Positions 28,413 through 38,877 of a DNA stretch of 64,000 nt are shown here, piece after piece; positions within the stretch are counted from its first letter, which is position 1; each line of letters starts with the position of its first letter. Position numbers and translations under genes: made by a program. The stretch lies in NCBI GenBank assembly GCA_021733925.1, contig JAIPJY010000021.1:1-64000 (forward strand), given 5' to 3'. The notes under the pieces are model-generated. The model was not told the DNA's origin and ran no database searches. It saw only the letters and a list, made by a program, of their open reading frames with translations. The DNA is from Prosthecobacter sp. (GTDB lineage: Bacteria; Verrucomicrobiota; Verrucomicrobiia; Verrucomicrobiales; Verrucomicrobiaceae).

Positions 28413-29503
28413 AGCCGCGAGCCCATCACTTTTCCCGGCGGCAACTCCTCGGCACCGCCCTCTCCGGTGCTGCGGTGCTTTGGCATGAACAGCGCCTGCA
28501 CGCTGCTGATGCCGACCCGCGAGTGCGCGGACCGTTTCCGATTCTCTCGACACCCTTCACGGAAAGCGGTGCGGTGGACTATGAGGTGCTGGCGAATCAG
28601 GCGCGGTTTGTGGACTGGGGCGGCTGTCCAGGCATGATCTGGCCGCAGTCGGGCGACAGCGTGGACCTGCTGACGATGGAGGAGAAACTGCGCGGCATGG
28701 AGGTGCTGGCGGAGACCTCGCGCAGCTTCAAGATATCAGCGCTCTGCCTCGGCGTGCAGGGAAAAGACACGGCGAAGATGCTCGTGTATGCGCGCCACGC
28801 TGAAAAACTTGGGCCTGCAGCCATCATCTCACGTCCGCCAGACTCGGGACGCACGGAGGAGGACATGCGGCAGTACTGGCGTGCACTGGCAAAGGTGGCG
28901 CAGCGGCCCGTCATCTTTCAAACGACAGGCGGCGTGGCTTACAAAGGGCCGGTGCCTTCCGTGAAGCTCATGATCGACCTGGCGAAGGAGTTTCCAAACT
29001 TCGGCTACATCAAGGAGGAGGCCGCGCCGATCATCGCCCGCACGCGCGAACTGTGTGCGGCGAAACCGGTGATCCGCCGCGTCTTCAGCGCCCGGGGAGC
29101 GCATGGATGGCTCTTCGAGTCCCACCTCGGCACCGAGGGCCTCATCACAGAGCGTGCGGTGTATGCGGATGTGCTGACGCGGCTCTGGCAGCTCATGGAG
29201 AGCGGCAAAGACGCCGACACCGTGCGCGACATCCATGCGAAACTGCTGCTGCTCTTCAATCTCGGCCAGCATCTCCCCGGCGGCGATCTGCGTGGTTTCC
29301 AGCTCCATCTGTGGAAGAAGCGCGGTGTTTTCAAAAACATGATCTCCCGCCAGTACGGCCCCGGTTGCAGCATCCCGGACAAACCCATCTTTACCGAGCT
29401 GGCGCTCACTGCCGACGAGATCGCGGAGATTGATTTCCGATTCGAAGCCTTGAGTCCGTATTTGAAGCCCAATCCACCGCGCTTCGACGCCGCCACCCAA
29501 TAA
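28409..29503 (+). CDS. DapA/NanA-type aldolase family protein, Tat-type leader
   Basis: A (beta/alpha)8 Schiff-base aldolase or lyase of the dihydrodipicolinate synthase/N-acetylneuraminate lyase family. ATG 28409 overlaps the preceding stop (ATGA) and starts a twin-arginine leader (FSRRQLLGTALSGAA); 364 aa. RGPFPILSTPFTESGAVDYE matches the N-terminal strand, GMIWPQSGDSVDLLTMEEK the second strand (GTTGE/S-type), and FGYIKEEAAP carries the probable Schiff-base Lys (about residue 201). Presence of an export leader is unusual for this family but frequent in PVC-phylum homologues. Substrate unknown. Confidence 0.85.
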   Translation: MKPRAHHFSRRQLLGTALSGAAVLWHEQRLHAADADPRVRGPFPILSTPFTESGAVDYEVLANQARFVDWGGCPGMIWPQSGDSVDLLTMEEKLRGMEVLAETSRSFKISALCLGVQGKDTAKMLVYARHAEKLGPAAIISRPPDSGRTEEDMRQYWRALAKVAQRPVIFQTTGGVAYKGPVPSVKLMIDLAKEFPNFGYIKEEAAPIIARTRELCAAKPVIRRVFSARGAHGWLFESHLGTEGLITERAVYADVLTRLWQLMESGKDADTVRDIHAKLLLLFNLGQHLPGGDLRGFQLHLWKKRGVFKNMISRQYGPGCSIPDKPIFTELALTADEIAEIDFRFEALSPYLKPNPPRFDAATQ

Positions 29504-29511
29504 CCACGCAC

Positions 29512-30303
29512 ATGAGGCTTCTCCTTTTCGTATCCGTTCTTATCGGCCTGCACGGCGTTCGTGCCGCTGATGACTTTCATGCCACGGCCTGCGAGGGCGC
29601 CTACCCGCGCCATCTCCAGGGCATCTGCACGGATGGCAAGGGCAGCATCTACTGGTGCTGGACCGATGCGCTGGTGAAGACCGACCCCAACGGCCAGGTG
29701 CTCAAGAAAGTGCCTGTGGCCAGTCATCACGGAGATCTCTGCTACCATGACAGCCGCGTCTATGTGGCGACAAATCTCGGAAAGTTCAACCAGCCTGCCG
29801 GTGCGGCGGACTCGTGGGTCTATGTCTATGATGCCGACACCCTCGCGGAGCTTGCGAAACATCGCCTGCCCGAGCTGGTGCACGGCGCGGGCGGCATGGA
29901 GCATCACGACGGGAAGTTCATCGTCATCGGCGGGCTGCCGCCCGGAGTGAACGAAAACTACCTCTACGAATACGACGAGAATTTCCGCTTCCAGAAACGC
30001 CACGTGCTCGCCAGCGGCTACACGCTCATGGGCATCCAGACGGTGGCCTATGCCAATGGCGCGTGGTGGTTTGGCTGCTATGGCAAGCCCGCGGTGCTGC
30101 TGCGGGCGGATGAAAATTTTCAGTTCACCGGCAAATGGGAATTCAACGCCTCCGTCGGCATCGCACCGATCAGCGGCGGCCGCTTCCTCATGGCCCAAAA
30201 CACGGTCATCAAAGGCGACGATGGCAAAACCAAGGCCAACCAAGCTCGCGTCGTCATCGCCCGCCCCGACGAAAAGGCCGGGCTGGTCATCGACAAGCCA
30301 TGA
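29512..30303 (+). CDS. Secreted beta-propeller-like protein (263 aa)
   Basis: Signal peptide MRLLLFVSVLIGLHGVRAAD, then repeated strand patterns such as HLQGICTDGKGSIYWCWTDA, GDLCYHDSRVYVATNLGKFN and GAGGMEHHDGKFIVIGG. This is the look of a small propeller or phytase/NHL-like lectin. No catalytic motif is seen. It sits 8 bases after the DapA-like gene and 16 bases before the second ceramidase-like gene, so it is part of the same transcript. Confidence 0.75.
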   Translation: MRLLLFVSVLIGLHGVRAADDFHATACEGAYPRHLQGICTDGKGSIYWCWTDALVKTDPNGQVLKKVPVASHHGDLCYHDSRVYVATNLGKFNQPAGAADSWVYVYDADTLAELAKHRLPELVHGAGGMEHHDGKFIVIGGLPPGVNENYLYEYDENFRFQKRHVLASGYTLMGIQTVAYANGAWWFGCYGKPAVLLRADENFQFTGKWEFNASVGIAPISGGRFLMAQNTVIKGDDGKTKANQARVVIARPDEKAGLVIDKP

Positions 30304-30319
30304 ACGCATTGACTCAACC

Positions 30320-31729
30320 ATGAAAACCACACTCATCTTCTGCCTCGCACTTCTTCCCATCGTCGCTCCGGCTCAAGACAAAGTCTTCAAAGCCGGTGCT
30401 GCCACCAGCAACATCACGCCACCGCTCGGCATGACGATCGTGGGCAACTTCGCACCGCAGCCCATCTCCAAGCAGGTTCACGACGAGCTGCATGTACGTT
30501 GTCTGGCGCTTGATGATGGCAAAACGAAGCTCGTCTTTGCCGTGGCGGACAATCTTCATCTCGCACGTGATGTCTGGGACGAAGCCAAGAAGAAGCTGGA
30601 GGCTGATACGGGAATCCCGGCCTCTCACATGATGTTCTCCGCCACCCACACGCACTCCAGCGTGTCGGCCATCACCAACAAAGATGCGGGGGTCGACTAC
30701 CGCAGCCTCGTCATCTCCCGCGTGGTGGATGGCGTGAAGCGCGCGCTGAACAATCTGGAGCCTGCTCGCATCGCCTGGGGCACGGGCAAACTGCCGCAGT
30801 GGGTCGGCAACCGTCGCTGGATTCTGAAGGAAGGCGTCACCAATCCCAATCCGTTTGGCGGAGAAGATCGCGCAGTGATGAATCCGAGCGGCATGCTCAT
30901 TCCGCGTCTTGAAGGCCCCGCCGGCCCGACGAACCCCGAGGTCTATTGCCTCTCCTTGCAGGCCACTGATGGCCGCCAGATCGCGCTGCTGGCAAACTAC
31001 TGGCTGCACTATGTCGGCGGTGTGCCACGCGAGGATTTGTCGGCAGATTATTTTGGCGAGTTTTGCCGCCGCATCGAGCAGTCCCTCGGTGCGCCGTGCG
31101 TCGGCATCCTCGCCAACGGTCCCTGCGGTGACGTGAACAGCAACGACTACAGCGGCAAGACACCCGCCGTGAATTACAAGCCTTATGAGAAGATCAAAGC
31201 CGTCGCCGGCGACCTTGCGCAGGAGGTGCTGCGTGTTCGCCAGACACTCAAGCATCAAGACTGGGTGCCGCTGCAAGCAGCCGCCAGCGATCTGGAGCTC
31301 GCCGTGCGCCGCCCGACTCCGGAGATGGTCAAGTGGGCCGAAGGTGTGCTCGCCAAGCCGAAAGACGCCGCGCCTGTGCACCGCCTCGAACAGCCCTACG
31401 CCGAACGCGTGATGGCAGTGAAGACAGCCAAGCCCGACACGATCCAGGCCTACATTCAGGCCTTTCGCATCGGCGATCTCGGCATCACGTCCATTCCCTT
31501 TGAGGTCTTCACCGAGACAGGGCTGGTGATCAAAGCCCGCAGCCCCTTCAAGGACACCTTCACCATCGAGCTCGCATCAGGCAGCAACGGCTATCTTCCC
31601 ACGCCGCGTCAGCACGACCTCGGCGGCTACGAAACCTGGCTCGGCACCAATCGCGTCGAGCGCGAGGCGTCCGTCAAGATCACCGCAAAAGCCCTGGAAC
31701 TGCTGCAGAGCGTGCATGCCGCACCATGA
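30320..31729 (+). CDS. Neutral/alkaline ceramidase-like secreted protein (second copy)
   Basis: An open frame reaches back to 30050 across the previous gene; ATG 30320 with signal peptide MKTTLIFCLALLPIVAPAQD is the start (469 aa). GAATSNITPPLGMTIVGNF and FSATHTHSSVSAITNK give the ceramidase-family zinc motif. CVGILANGPCGDVNSND and SIPFEVFTETGLVIK match the body. It is clearly related to, but diverged from, the gene at 26961. The operon arrangement suggests the two process related substrates, for example sphingolipids or other N-acyl compounds; that is inference. Confidence 0.87.
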   Translation: MKTTLIFCLALLPIVAPAQDKVFKAGAATSNITPPLGMTIVGNFAPQPISKQVHDELHVRCLALDDGKTKLVFAVADNLHLARDVWDEAKKKLEADTGIPASHMMFSATHTHSSVSAITNKDAGVDYRSLVISRVVDGVKRALNNLEPARIAWGTGKLPQWVGNRRWILKEGVTNPNPFGGEDRAVMNPSGMLIPRLEGPAGPTNPEVYCLSLQATDGRQIALLANYWLHYVGGVPREDLSADYFGEFCRRIEQSLGAPCVGILANGPCGDVNSNDYSGKTPAVNYKPYEKIKAVAGDLAQEVLRVRQTLKHQDWVPLQAAASDLELAVRRPTPEMVKWAEGVLAKPKDAAPVHRLEQPYAERVMAVKTAKPDTIQAYIQAFRIGDLGITSIPFEVFTETGLVIKARSPFKDTFTIELASGSNGYLPTPRQHDLGGYETWLGTNRVEREASVKITAKALELLQSVHAAP

Positions 31730-31835
31730 AACCCATCTTACGAACGCCGCGCTGGTGTGCGTTGAAAGGGCCGCATAATCTGGCAGGCACGGTTTCACAA
31801 ATCAGCATTCTTCTTCAACATCTCCCCGATTCCTC

Positions 31836-32567
31836 ATGCAAACCGCAGCACGCAGCTCTGATCTCCAACTAGGCACCTGGTTGCAGACCGGCTCTCCCAT
31901 TGTCGCCGAGCTCGCAGATTTGAGCGGCTTCGAGTGGTTGCTCATCGATCTTGAGCACGGCTGCGGCACGGAGGCGGCGGTGCTTTCACAAATCCAGGTG
32001 ATTCGCCATGCCGCCGCCATCGTCAGGGTAGGCGCGCCGCATCCTGAGCTCATCGCGCGTTCGCTGGACTGGGGAGCGGCCGGCATCATGGTGCCGATGG
32101 TTTCCACCGCTGAGAAGGCGGCCGCCTGTGTGCGTGCCATGCGCTATCCACCACGTGGCGACCGCGGCCTGGCTGGCATGGTGAGAGCCTATGACTACGG
32201 CCTTCATCGCGAAATGCCGCAGCCTGTTTTCTATGCGCAGATCGAGACCATCGAAGGCGTGAAAAACGCGCGGGCCATTGCCGCCGTGGACGGTGTGGAT
32301 GTGCTCTTCATCGGGCCGATGGATTTGAAACTCCAGCTTCAGTCCTATCCTGAGCGCACCCACCTCGACTTTGCCGCCTGCCTGCGGGAGGTCGCGTCTG
32401 CGGCCCGGGAGTCTGGCAAGGCCTGTGGTCTGCTCTGCCGCCAGACGAATGATTTTTCCGAGCTGCAGGCACTCGGCTTCACCCACCTCGCCATCGAGAC
32501 GGACATCACGCTCCTGCGTGAGAGCTACCGCAACGTCATTCAACCTCTTCGCGGAAAGAAAGCATGA
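31836..32567 (+). CDS. HpcH/HpaI aldolase family protein (243 aa)
   Basis: Class II, metal-dependent aldolase of 2-keto-3-deoxy acids (4-hydroxy-2-oxovalerate/HHED-type family). Motifs: LGTWLQTGSPIVAELADLSG, WLLIDLEHG, IVRVGAPHPELIARSLDWGA (metal-Glu-Gly-Ala type), GIMVPMVSTAEKAA, QIETIEGVKNARAIAAVDGV and DVLFIGPMDL. It is cytoplasmic, with no signal peptide. It overlaps the start of the next gene by four bases, so it belongs to the same operon. It probably cleaves a keto-acid intermediate released from the imported substrate. Confidence 0.93.
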   Translation: MQTAARSSDLQLGTWLQTGSPIVAELADLSGFEWLLIDLEHGCGTEAAVLSQIQVIRHAAAIVRVGAPHPELIARSLDWGAAGIMVPMVSTAEKAAACVRAMRYPPRGDRGLAGMVRAYDYGLHREMPQPVFYAQIETIEGVKNARAIAAVDGVDVLFIGPMDLKLQLQSYPERTHLDFAACLREVASAARESGKACGLLCRQTNDFSELQALGFTHLAIETDITLLRESYRNVIQPLRGKKA

Positions 32568-35500
32568 ATCCGAGAACCCTGATTGTGTTATCCGCCCTGT
32601 TCCACACCTCAGGCATGGGGCTGCACGCGAGTGATGGCAAGCCGGTGCTGCAATTGGACTTTGGCCAGGAGGAGTCGGCTCCGTTGATTGCGGTTGGCGG
32701 GGTGGTGCGAGATCAGGCGGGGCCGCGTCCGCCAGAGTTTCCGGACTTTGAGGCGGACAACACCGCCATCCAACTGCAGGGGAAAGGCTCGCGCTACGAG
32801 ATCAAGGATACGGGAGCGCAGAGTCCGTTCGATTTCACGAATGGCGATGCCATCACGCTGGAGACGTGGGTGAAGCTGGACAAGATCAGCCCTGGACAGC
32901 CGGTGTATCTGATCGGCAAGGGACGCACCAACTCGCCACATTTCGCGCGCAACAATCAGAACTGGTCGCTGCGGGTCATCGGCGGTAGCGAGGGGCTGGC
33001 GCACCTGAGTTTTCTTTTTGCCAGTGCTCCTGCGCCCGGTGGTGGAAACACCTGGCACCTCTGGAACTCGGCGGCGTCCTTTCAGATCAAAACGGGCTGG
33101 CATCATGTGGCGGTGGCCTACGAATTTGGCAGGCCGGAAACGATGCGCGGATGGATCGACGGTGTGGTGACTGATGGAGTTTGGAGCGTGGACGGAGCCA
33201 CCACAAAAGCGCCCGTGGTGGATGATGACGATGTCTGGATCGGCTCATCGCTGGGCGGCAGCGCGGGGAACAGTCTTCAGGGCTTTCTGGATGATCTGGC
33301 CATCCATCGCCGCGCTCTGAGCGATGCGGAGATCGCGAAACATTGCCGGCGAACGGGCGGACCGCTGGTGGTGCTGCCTGAGAAACCGGAGATGCCGAAG
33401 CTGGGGCCAATCACCGATGGAAAGGTGCTCGTGCAGTTCAGCGAGGGGCTCTCCGCCTTCAACCGCTGGCCCGCCAAGGCGGAGCTGCCGGCGGAGACGG
33501 ACCGCTGGATGAGCGATGCGTTTCTGCTGCCGCGTGTGCCGCTGCGCTACGATGACTGGGGCATCCGCTCGGAGTGGAAATCGCCACTGCTGCTGCGGAT
33601 GGCGGCAGATGTGGCGTTGCCAGAGGGATCGCGGCGGTTTCTGCTGCGGGCTCGTGCGCTGGCCCAGCTGTGGGTGGATGGCGTGATGATCGCCGAGACG
33701 AAACCGGCCGATGGGAGCACGCCAAACGGACACGATGACGTCACGCCGCTGGCGAAGCCACCGCTGCCTGGTCTGCGCGTGAAGGACTATCATCATCAGG
33801 AGGTGTTTGGCACGGCGCAGCTTCGTGGAGGCAAAGGCCGCATTGTCTTGGAAGTGGTCGTCGGTGGTAAAAATCAGCGCACTGAAACCGGCGAGCTGTG
33901 TGTGGCCATCGAAACGGAGGATGGGAAATCGTTTACCATTCTCCGCGCTGGCAGCGAACCCGGCCTGGCATTGACCGACGCAGCGGTGGAGCCTGTGCTG
34001 GCGCAAATGGAGAAAGCCTTGTCTGATCTGGATGACACTCATCGGCGGACTGCCGCACGCTCGCGCGATGCATTCTGGCAAAAACGCCACAATCTCGCCC
34101 GCGAGTGGGTGGCGCAAAATCCCGCGCCTGCTCCACCCAAGGGCGGGCACCCCATTGATGCCTTCATCGACGCGAAGATCGCAGCCGCCGTTGCATCAAA
34201 CGCCGCTGCGTCCGGCGACTCGGGCGCTTTTCAAAAACACATCCTGCCCATCCTCCAGGAGAAGTGCTTCCGCTGCCACGGCGACAAGGACAAAGGCGGG
34301 CTGAAGCTGACCTCGCGAGCAGATGCATTGCACGGAGGCGATTCGGAGATTCCCTCGATCGTGCCGGGCAAACCGGAGGCCAGCGAGATGATCGTGCGCC
34401 TGCGCTCTGAGGACGATTCGCTCGTCATGCCACCGTCGGGCGATCCGCTGGGCAAGGCGCAGATCGCGAAGCTGGAGACGTGGATTCGTGATGGAGCCGT
34501 CTGGCCCGCCACGCCGGTCGCGCCCGAGAAGCTCGCCAAGTCAGCGCTCACCAGCGACGAGGCCTTTCTCCGCCGCATCAGCCTCGATCTGATCGGCCTG
34601 CCGCCCACGGCGGCAGAAGCGCGTGCATTTCTCGCTGACTCCGCACCCGACAAACGCACGCGCCTGATTGAGCGCCTGCTCTCAGATGCACGTGGCGCGG
34701 AGCATCAGGTGGCCGACTGGCTCGATGTGCTGGCGGAGAATCCGACGCTCATCAACTCCTCACTCAACAGCACCGGGCCGTTTCGTTGGTTCCTGCTCGA
34801 TGTGTTGCGCGATGGCAAGAGCCTCGACCGCATGGTCACCGAGCTGATGATGATGCGCGGCGATGTCGGACGCGGCGGCAGCGTGGGTTTTGGCCTCGCG
34901 GGGGAAAATGACGCGCCCTTTGCCGCGAAGGGTTACATCATCGCGGCCGCGTTTCTGGGCATCGATCTGCAGTGCGCGCGCTGCCATGATTCGCCCTACC
35001 ACCGCACCACGCAGCGCGATCTTTATTCGCTCGCGGCGATGCTCTCGCGCAAGACGGTGACGGTGCCCGCCACGAGCCGGGTGCCCGCCGGTTTCTTCGA
35101 GAAGAAGGGCCGCGAGTCTCTCATCAAAGTCACACTCAAGCCCGACGAACCTGTCACGCCCGAGTGGCCCTTTGCCGCCGCCACGGGTGCGGCTGATGGG
35201 AGTCGCATCGACCGTCTGATGGACGATACGAAGGATACGAGAGAGCGTTTTGCCGCGCTCGTCACCGCGCCGGAGAACCGGCGCTTTGCGCGTGTCTTTG
35301 TGAACCGCACCTGGAAGCGGCTCATGGGCGCAGGCTTTGTCGAGCCTGCCCACGACTGGGAAGGTCGTGATGCCAGCCACTCAGAGCTGCTCGACTGGCT
35401 GGCCGCTGATTTTGTCGCACACGATTACGATCTCCGGCATCTGCTGCGGCTCATTGTGACCTCCGTTGCTTATCAGCGCGAACCCACGACTGACAACCTC

Positions 35501-36268
35501 GCCGCGCTGCCTGCGAACGAGCGCTTTTTCAGCGCGCCGGGACGGCGGCGGCTCACAGCGGAAGAGATCGTGGATTCGCTGCACTCCGCCGCAGAAAAGG
35601 CCATCGACTCCGAGGAGATCACCTTCGTCCACGATGGCCGTCACGCGCTGGACCGCAGGCAAACTCTCGGCGTACCGCATCGTGCGTGGATGTTCGCCAG
35701 TCTGAACAACGAACGCGACCGCCCGAGCCTGGCCATGCCTCACGCGCAAGCAACGGTGGACGTGCTGGAGGCCTTTGGCTGGAACGGCTCGCGGCAGATG
35801 CCCATCTTTGATCGTCCCACGGACCCGAATCTTCTCCAACCTGGAATCCTCGCGAATGGCACGCTGGTGCAATCGCTCTCCCGCGCCTCATGGCGCAGCG
35901 AGCTGGCCGATCTCGCAGTGCAAGCGAAGTCGCCCGATGCGCTCATCGAGGAAATCTTCCTGCGCTTCCTCAGCCGCAAGCCGCGCAGTGCGGAACGCGA
36001 TGCCTTCCTGCCCGCGCTTCGCGAAGGCTTCGACACGCGGCTCGTCCCTGCCGCCGAGCAATCCACGCCCAAAGCCGCCGAACCGCTGCCGCAGGTGACA
36101 TGGCTGAATCACGTGAGTCCCGAAGCCAATTCCATCCAGATCGAAGTCGAAAAGCGCGTCCGCCAAGGCCCGCCGCCTGATCCACGCCTGCGCAGCGTCT
36201 GGCGGGAGATTTACGAAGACCTCGTCTGGAGTCTGATCAATGACCGCGAGTTTGTGTGGAAACCTTGA
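32564..36268 (+). CDS. PSCyt/DUF1549/DUF1553 secreted protein with LamG-like head (1234 aa)
   Basis: Residues about 30-265 are a LamG/concanavalin-like lectin (VSLYQF-type strands such as [11 protein letters not shown]). Residues about 275-500 are a beta-rich linker region. A single-heme-like cytochrome motif CFRCH (about 568-572; PSCyt1) follows, then DUF1549 with [20 protein letters not shown] and [12 protein letters not shown] (about 802-815), then DUF1553 ([40 protein letters not shown]) to the end. This set is a hallmark of Planctomycetes/Verrucomicrobia, and its partner DUF1501 follows at once. The biochemical activity is not established. The first residues ([20 protein letters not shown]) look like a weak signal peptide. 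Confidence 0.92.
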   Translation: MNPRTLIVLSALFHTSGMGLHASDGKPVLQLDFGQEESAPLIAVGGVVRDQAGPRPPEFPDFEADNTAIQLQGKGSRYEIKDTGAQSPFDFTNGDAITLETWVKLDKISPGQPVYLIGKGRTNSPHFARNNQNWSLRVIGGSEGLAHLSFLFASAPAPGGGNTWHLWNSAASFQIKTGWHHVAVAYEFGRPETMRGWIDGVVTDGVWSVDGATTKAPVVDDDDVWIGSSLGGSAGNSLQGFLDDLAIHRRALSDAEIAKHCRRTGGPLVVLPEKPEMPKLGPITDGKVLVQFSEGLSAFNRWPAKAELPAETDRWMSDAFLLPRVPLRYDDWGIRSEWKSPLLLRMAADVALPEGSRRFLLRARALAQLWVDGVMIAETKPADGSTPNGHDDVTPLAKPPLPGLRVKDYHHQEVFGTAQLRGGKGRIVLEVVVGGKNQRTETGELCVAIETEDGKSFTILRAGSEPGLALTDAAVEPVLAQMEKALSDLDDTHRRTAARSRDAFWQKRHNLAREWVAQNPAPAPPKGGHPIDAFIDAKIAAAVASNAAASGDSGAFQKHILPILQEKCFRCHGDKDKGGLKLTSRADALHGGDSEIPSIVPGKPEASEMIVRLRSEDDSLVMPPSGDPLGKAQIAKLETWIRDGAVWPATPVAPEKLAKSALTSDEAFLRRISLDLIGLPPTAAEARAFLADSAPDKRTRLIERLLSDARGAEHQVADWLDVLAENPTLINSSLNSTGPFRWFLLDVLRDGKSLDRMVTELMMMRGDVGRGGSVGFGLAGENDAPFAAKGYIIAAAFLGIDLQCARCHDSPYHRTTQRDLYSLAAMLSRKTVTVPATSRVPAGFFEKKGRESLIKVTLKPDEPVTPEWPFAAATGAADGSRIDRLMDDTKDTRERFAALVTAPENRRFARVFVNRTWKRLMGAGFVEPAHDWEGRDASHSELLDWLAADFVAHDYDLRHLLRLIVTSVAYQREPTTDNLAALPANERFFSAPGRRRLTAEEIVDSLHSAAEKAIDSEEITFVHDGRHALDRRQTLGVPHRAWMFASLNNERDRPSLAMPHAQATVDVLEAFGWNGSRQMPIFDRPTDPNLLQPGILANGTLVQSLSRASWRSELADLAVQAKSPDALIEEIFLRFLSRKPRSAERDAFLPALREGFDTRLVPAAEQSTPKAAEPLPQVTWLNHVSPEANSIQIEVEKRVRQGPPPDPRLRSVWREIYEDLVWSLINDREFVWKP

Positions 36269-36281
36269 ACTTACTTTTTTG

Positions 36282-37559
36282 ATGAACCGCCGACACTTTC
36301 TCAGCTCCACCGCCTCGCTCGCAGGCGCAGCCGCTTTTTCCCGCCCGCTCATCGCCGCACCGGCGCCTTCTCTCATCCAGGGCAAAGCCGAGCACGTCAT
36401 CTCCATCTGGCTCGGGGGTGGCATGGCGCAGACGGACACCTTTGATCCGAAACGACGTGGCGATCCCAAGGCGAAGAAGGCGGGCTCCTACTACGACTCG
36501 ATCGACACAGCGGTTCGCGGCGTTCGTGTGTGCGAGCATCTGCGCAAAGTCGCGCCACTCATGGAGCGCGTGACGGCGGTGCGCACCGTGCATCACGATG
36601 TCATTGATGAACACGCTGCGGCCACCAATCGCATGCACACCGGCCGTCCGATCAGCGGCACAATCAGCTATCCTTCCATCGGCTCACTCATTACCCACCA
36701 GCGCGGCCCCGCCTCAGACGAAGCGCCGCCCTATGTGCTCATTGGCTATCCGAATGTCACGCGCGGCCCCGGCTTCCTCGGGGCGCAGTCCGGGTATCTT
36801 TATCTCACGGATACCAGCCGCGGCCCTGCAGGGCTCTCCCGCCCGCCCGATGTCAACACCGGGCGTCAGCAGCGGCGCGGACAGTTCCTCGCTGCGCTGC
36901 AAGCTGCCACTCCGCCGACCAGCGATCCAAGACTGAAGAGCTACGATGCCGCCATCCAGCAAAGCCTGAGGTTCAGCGGCCCGGCTTTCAACCGCGTCTT
37001 TCAGCTCGACGAGGAGCCCGGTGCGCTGCGCCAGCGCTACGGCGGTGAGTTTGGCCAGCGCTGCCTGCTCAGCCGCAGACTGGTCGAGCAGGGGGTGCGT
37101 TTCGTCGAAGTCTCGCACAACCTGAACTTCCTCAACGGCACCGGCTGGGACGCACACAACCAGGGCATCTTGAAACAACACGAACTGATCAAGGAACTCG
37201 ACAGCGCCGTCGCCGCGCTCATTACCGATCTCGAAGCCCGGCGGCTGCTCGACAAGACGCTCATCGTCATCACCACCGAGTTCGGTCGTCCGCCCGAGTT
37301 CGACGGCGGGGGCGGCCGTGGTCATCAGGGCAGCGCCTTCACCTGTGTGCTGGCCGGAGGCGGCCTGCGCCACTGCGGCGCCTGGGGCGAGACCGACGAT
37401 CTCGCCAAAAAGATCGTCAAGAATCCCGTCAGCGTGCCCGACTTCTTCGCCACCATCTGCGCCGCTGTCGGCGTGGATTACACCGCCAACCTCCACGACG
37501 GCGACCGCCCCGTGCCGATCACCGATCAGGGCAGTCCGATTGCATCGCTATTCGCTTAG
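36282..37559 (+). CDS. DUF1501 family protein (425 aa), Tat-type leader
   Basis: The open frame starts at 36240 inside the preceding gene; ATG 36282 with the twin-arginine leader [20 protein letters not shown] is preferred. Motifs: [80 protein letters not shown] (late metal-site region) and [15 protein letters not shown]. It is the last gene of the operon that begins at 26961 and the usual partner of the DUF1549/DUF1553 protein just upstream. Confidence 0.93.
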   Translation: MNRRHFLSSTASLAGAAAFSRPLIAAPAPSLIQGKAEHVISIWLGGGMAQTDTFDPKRRGDPKAKKAGSYYDSIDTAVRGVRVCEHLRKVAPLMERVTAVRTVHHDVIDEHAAATNRMHTGRPISGTISYPSIGSLITHQRGPASDEAPPYVLIGYPNVTRGPGFLGAQSGYLYLTDTSRGPAGLSRPPDVNTGRQQRRGQFLAALQAATPPTSDPRLKSYDAAIQQSLRFSGPAFNRVFQLDEEPGALRQRYGGEFGQRCLLSRRLVEQGVRFVEVSHNLNFLNGTGWDAHNQGILKQHELIKELDSAVAALITDLEARRLLDKTLIVITTEFGRPPEFDGGGGRGHQGSAFTCVLAGGGLRHCGAWGETDDLAKKIVKNPVSVPDFFATICAAVGVDYTANLHDGDRPVPITDQGSPIASLFA

Positions 37560-37774
37560 CAGGCAGAATTAACACGCACAATTGTACCCGTCGGGTGCGG
37601 TAGGTAGCTCTAGTCATGTGTTCGGAGCTTCCAACCTCAACACGCATTCGCTGCGCAGGTCCGCTGACCTCCCGGCATGTTTGCCTCAATGACGCTGAAT
37701 GCTCTGAAGCATAGGGGGTGTAAACGATTCATGAGCGCACGCCAGCGAACATGTCGAAACCCACAAGGAAGGAA

Positions 37775-37819
37775 CTAAGGATCAGAAGGTTTCAGGTTCG
37801 AATCCTGACGGGTGCGCCA
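37775..37819 (+). tRNA. 3' fragment of a tRNA gene (T-arm, acceptor strand and CCA); probable attachment-site remnant
   Basis: tcagg-ttcgaat-cctga (T-stem and loop) is followed by cgggtgc (3' acceptor strand), discriminator g, and cca at 37817-37819. Upstream, ctaaggatcag resembles the 3' side of an anticodon loop and stem. The matching 5' half (acceptor gcacccg) is absent in the 200 bases upstream, so the gene is not intact. The acceptor strand cgggtgc is typical of Arg tRNAs, but the region between the T-arm and the break does not fit a normal variable loop, so the isotype is uncertain. Such 3' ends are left when integrases insert DNA into tRNA genes. Confidence 0.65.
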
Positions 37820-38241
37820 CTCATTATCAATGAGTTATGATGAGGTGCTTCTTTCAAGCTTTTGAGTGCGTGTGCACTTTGTGTGCACTTTTCAAGGTGG
37901 AGTGAATTCGTGCGTGACCTCATGCAATTTTACACGCATCCGCGTTATAAGGATTTGAGAGGCCGGGTTTACCCCTGCCATTTTCATCTACCCACATGCC
38001 CCGGCGAACCCATTATTCGCCCTGCATCAACCGGGTCATCGTCTGCGCGTTGTATCATGAAGGCCGGCGGCTACGCCGCCCCATGACGCGTCTGGTTAAC
38101 GATCTGCTCACATCATCCCTGCAACACACGCAGGGATGGAGCATCGCAGCCACGCAGATGAGCGTCCCGGCTCAGGGCCGCATTCAGGAGGCTGGCACCA
38201 CACGCTAGCCGCACCACGTCGTCACAGCATCCACTTCATCC

Positions 38242-38277
38242 ACCCGGTTCTCTCGCAAGAGGGACCGGGTGTTTTGT
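38242..38277 (+). other. Hairpin ahead of the first island gene
   Basis: acccggttctctc (38242-38254), loop gcaa, gagggaccgggt (38259-38270): 12 bp with one bulged T, then gttttgttg. It lies 76 bases upstream of the first island start codon. It could terminate transcription coming from upstream or act as a leader. Confidence 0.6.
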
Positions 38278-38346
38278 TGTCGGGCCATGTGACGGCTTTC
38301 TTCATCCACCCAAGCACACCCACCCCACATCAGGAGACACACCACC

Positions 38347-38877
38347 ATGGCCATCAAACTCAGCGCCAACTACAGCAAAAAACTCGGCCTGCCCCAATAC
38401 AGCAGCCACAGCTTCAGCGCCTCCGTTGAAGTCGAGCTCAGTGACATCACCCAGGTCGAAGCCGAAGTGCAGAAGCTTTACCAGCTGCTGCAGCACTCCG
38501 TCGATCAGGAAATCCAGCACCCCGGTTACGTCCCGACGTCCAATGCCAACGGCAACGGCAACGGGCATGCAGCGCCACAAACAAATGGGCGCACCTACCC
38601 GGTTAACGGCAACAATCGTTCGGCTCCACCGCTCGTCACGGATCGCTGGAACTGCACCGACGGCCAGCGCGGGTTCATCCTGCGCATCGTCAACGAAAAC
38701 CCCAGCATCACCAAACAGGTGGCTGAGGATCTGTCCCAGCAGCTCTTCGGCATCGGCGTCAAGCAGCTCAACAAGATGCAGGCCTCTCAGTTGATTGAGG
38801 ACCTGCTCGTCAAAGCCGGTAAACCCGCGCCACGCCAGACCCGCTGGCAGCAACAACCAGCCGCCCAAGCCGCATGA
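38347..38877 (+). CDS. Island protein 1: 176-aa protein of unknown function with helical C-terminal tail
   Basis: Three parts are visible: an N-terminal domain of about 65 residues (SANYSKKLGLPQYSSHSFSA, then VEAEVQKLYQLLQHSVDQEI), a low-complexity Asn/Gly linker (about 65-100, with NANGNGNGHAAP), and a helical C-terminus (about 105-160: TDGQRGFILRIVNENPSITK, FGIGVKQLNKMQASQLIEDL). The tail resembles the small helical module found at the end of some phage recombination and annealing proteins; that is a by-eye guess. A Shine-Dalgarno aggag lies 12 bases before the ATG. It overlaps the nuclease gene by four bases (ATGA), so the two proteins are probably partners. Confidence 0.85.
   Translation: MAIKLSANYSKKLGLPQYSSHSFSASVEVELSDITQVEAEVQKLYQLLQHSVDQEIQHPGYVPTSNANGNGNGHAAPQTNGRTYPVNGNNRSAPPLVTDRWNCTDGQRGFILRIVNENPSITKQVAEDLSQQLFGIGVKQLNKMQASQLIEDLLVKAGKPAPRQTRWQQQPAAQAA

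Larger units (their letters stand above)
37560..38346. other. Gene-free stretch at the left end of the island
   Basis: 787 bases without a supported protein. It contains the 3' part of a tRNA gene (37775-37819), a small perfect repeat just after it (ctcatt-atc-aatgag, 37819-37833), and the leader hairpin of the first island gene (38242-38270). The rest shows no coding pattern. The short frames here have no conserved residues. Confidence 0.6.

Noticed and set aside
37560-37774. Possible intron or tmRNA 5' half before the tRNA fragment
   Set aside because: No D-arm, no pairing with the 3' acceptor strand, and no group I core found by eye.
38065-38082. Small hairpin ggcggctacgccgcc considered as a regulatory site
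   Set aside because: Short palindrome expected by chance in GC-rich DNA, with no gene context.
37862-38086. 74-aa frame just after the tRNA fragment considered as an integrase start
   Set aside because: No core-binding or catalytic pattern of recombinases; only short unrelated residues.
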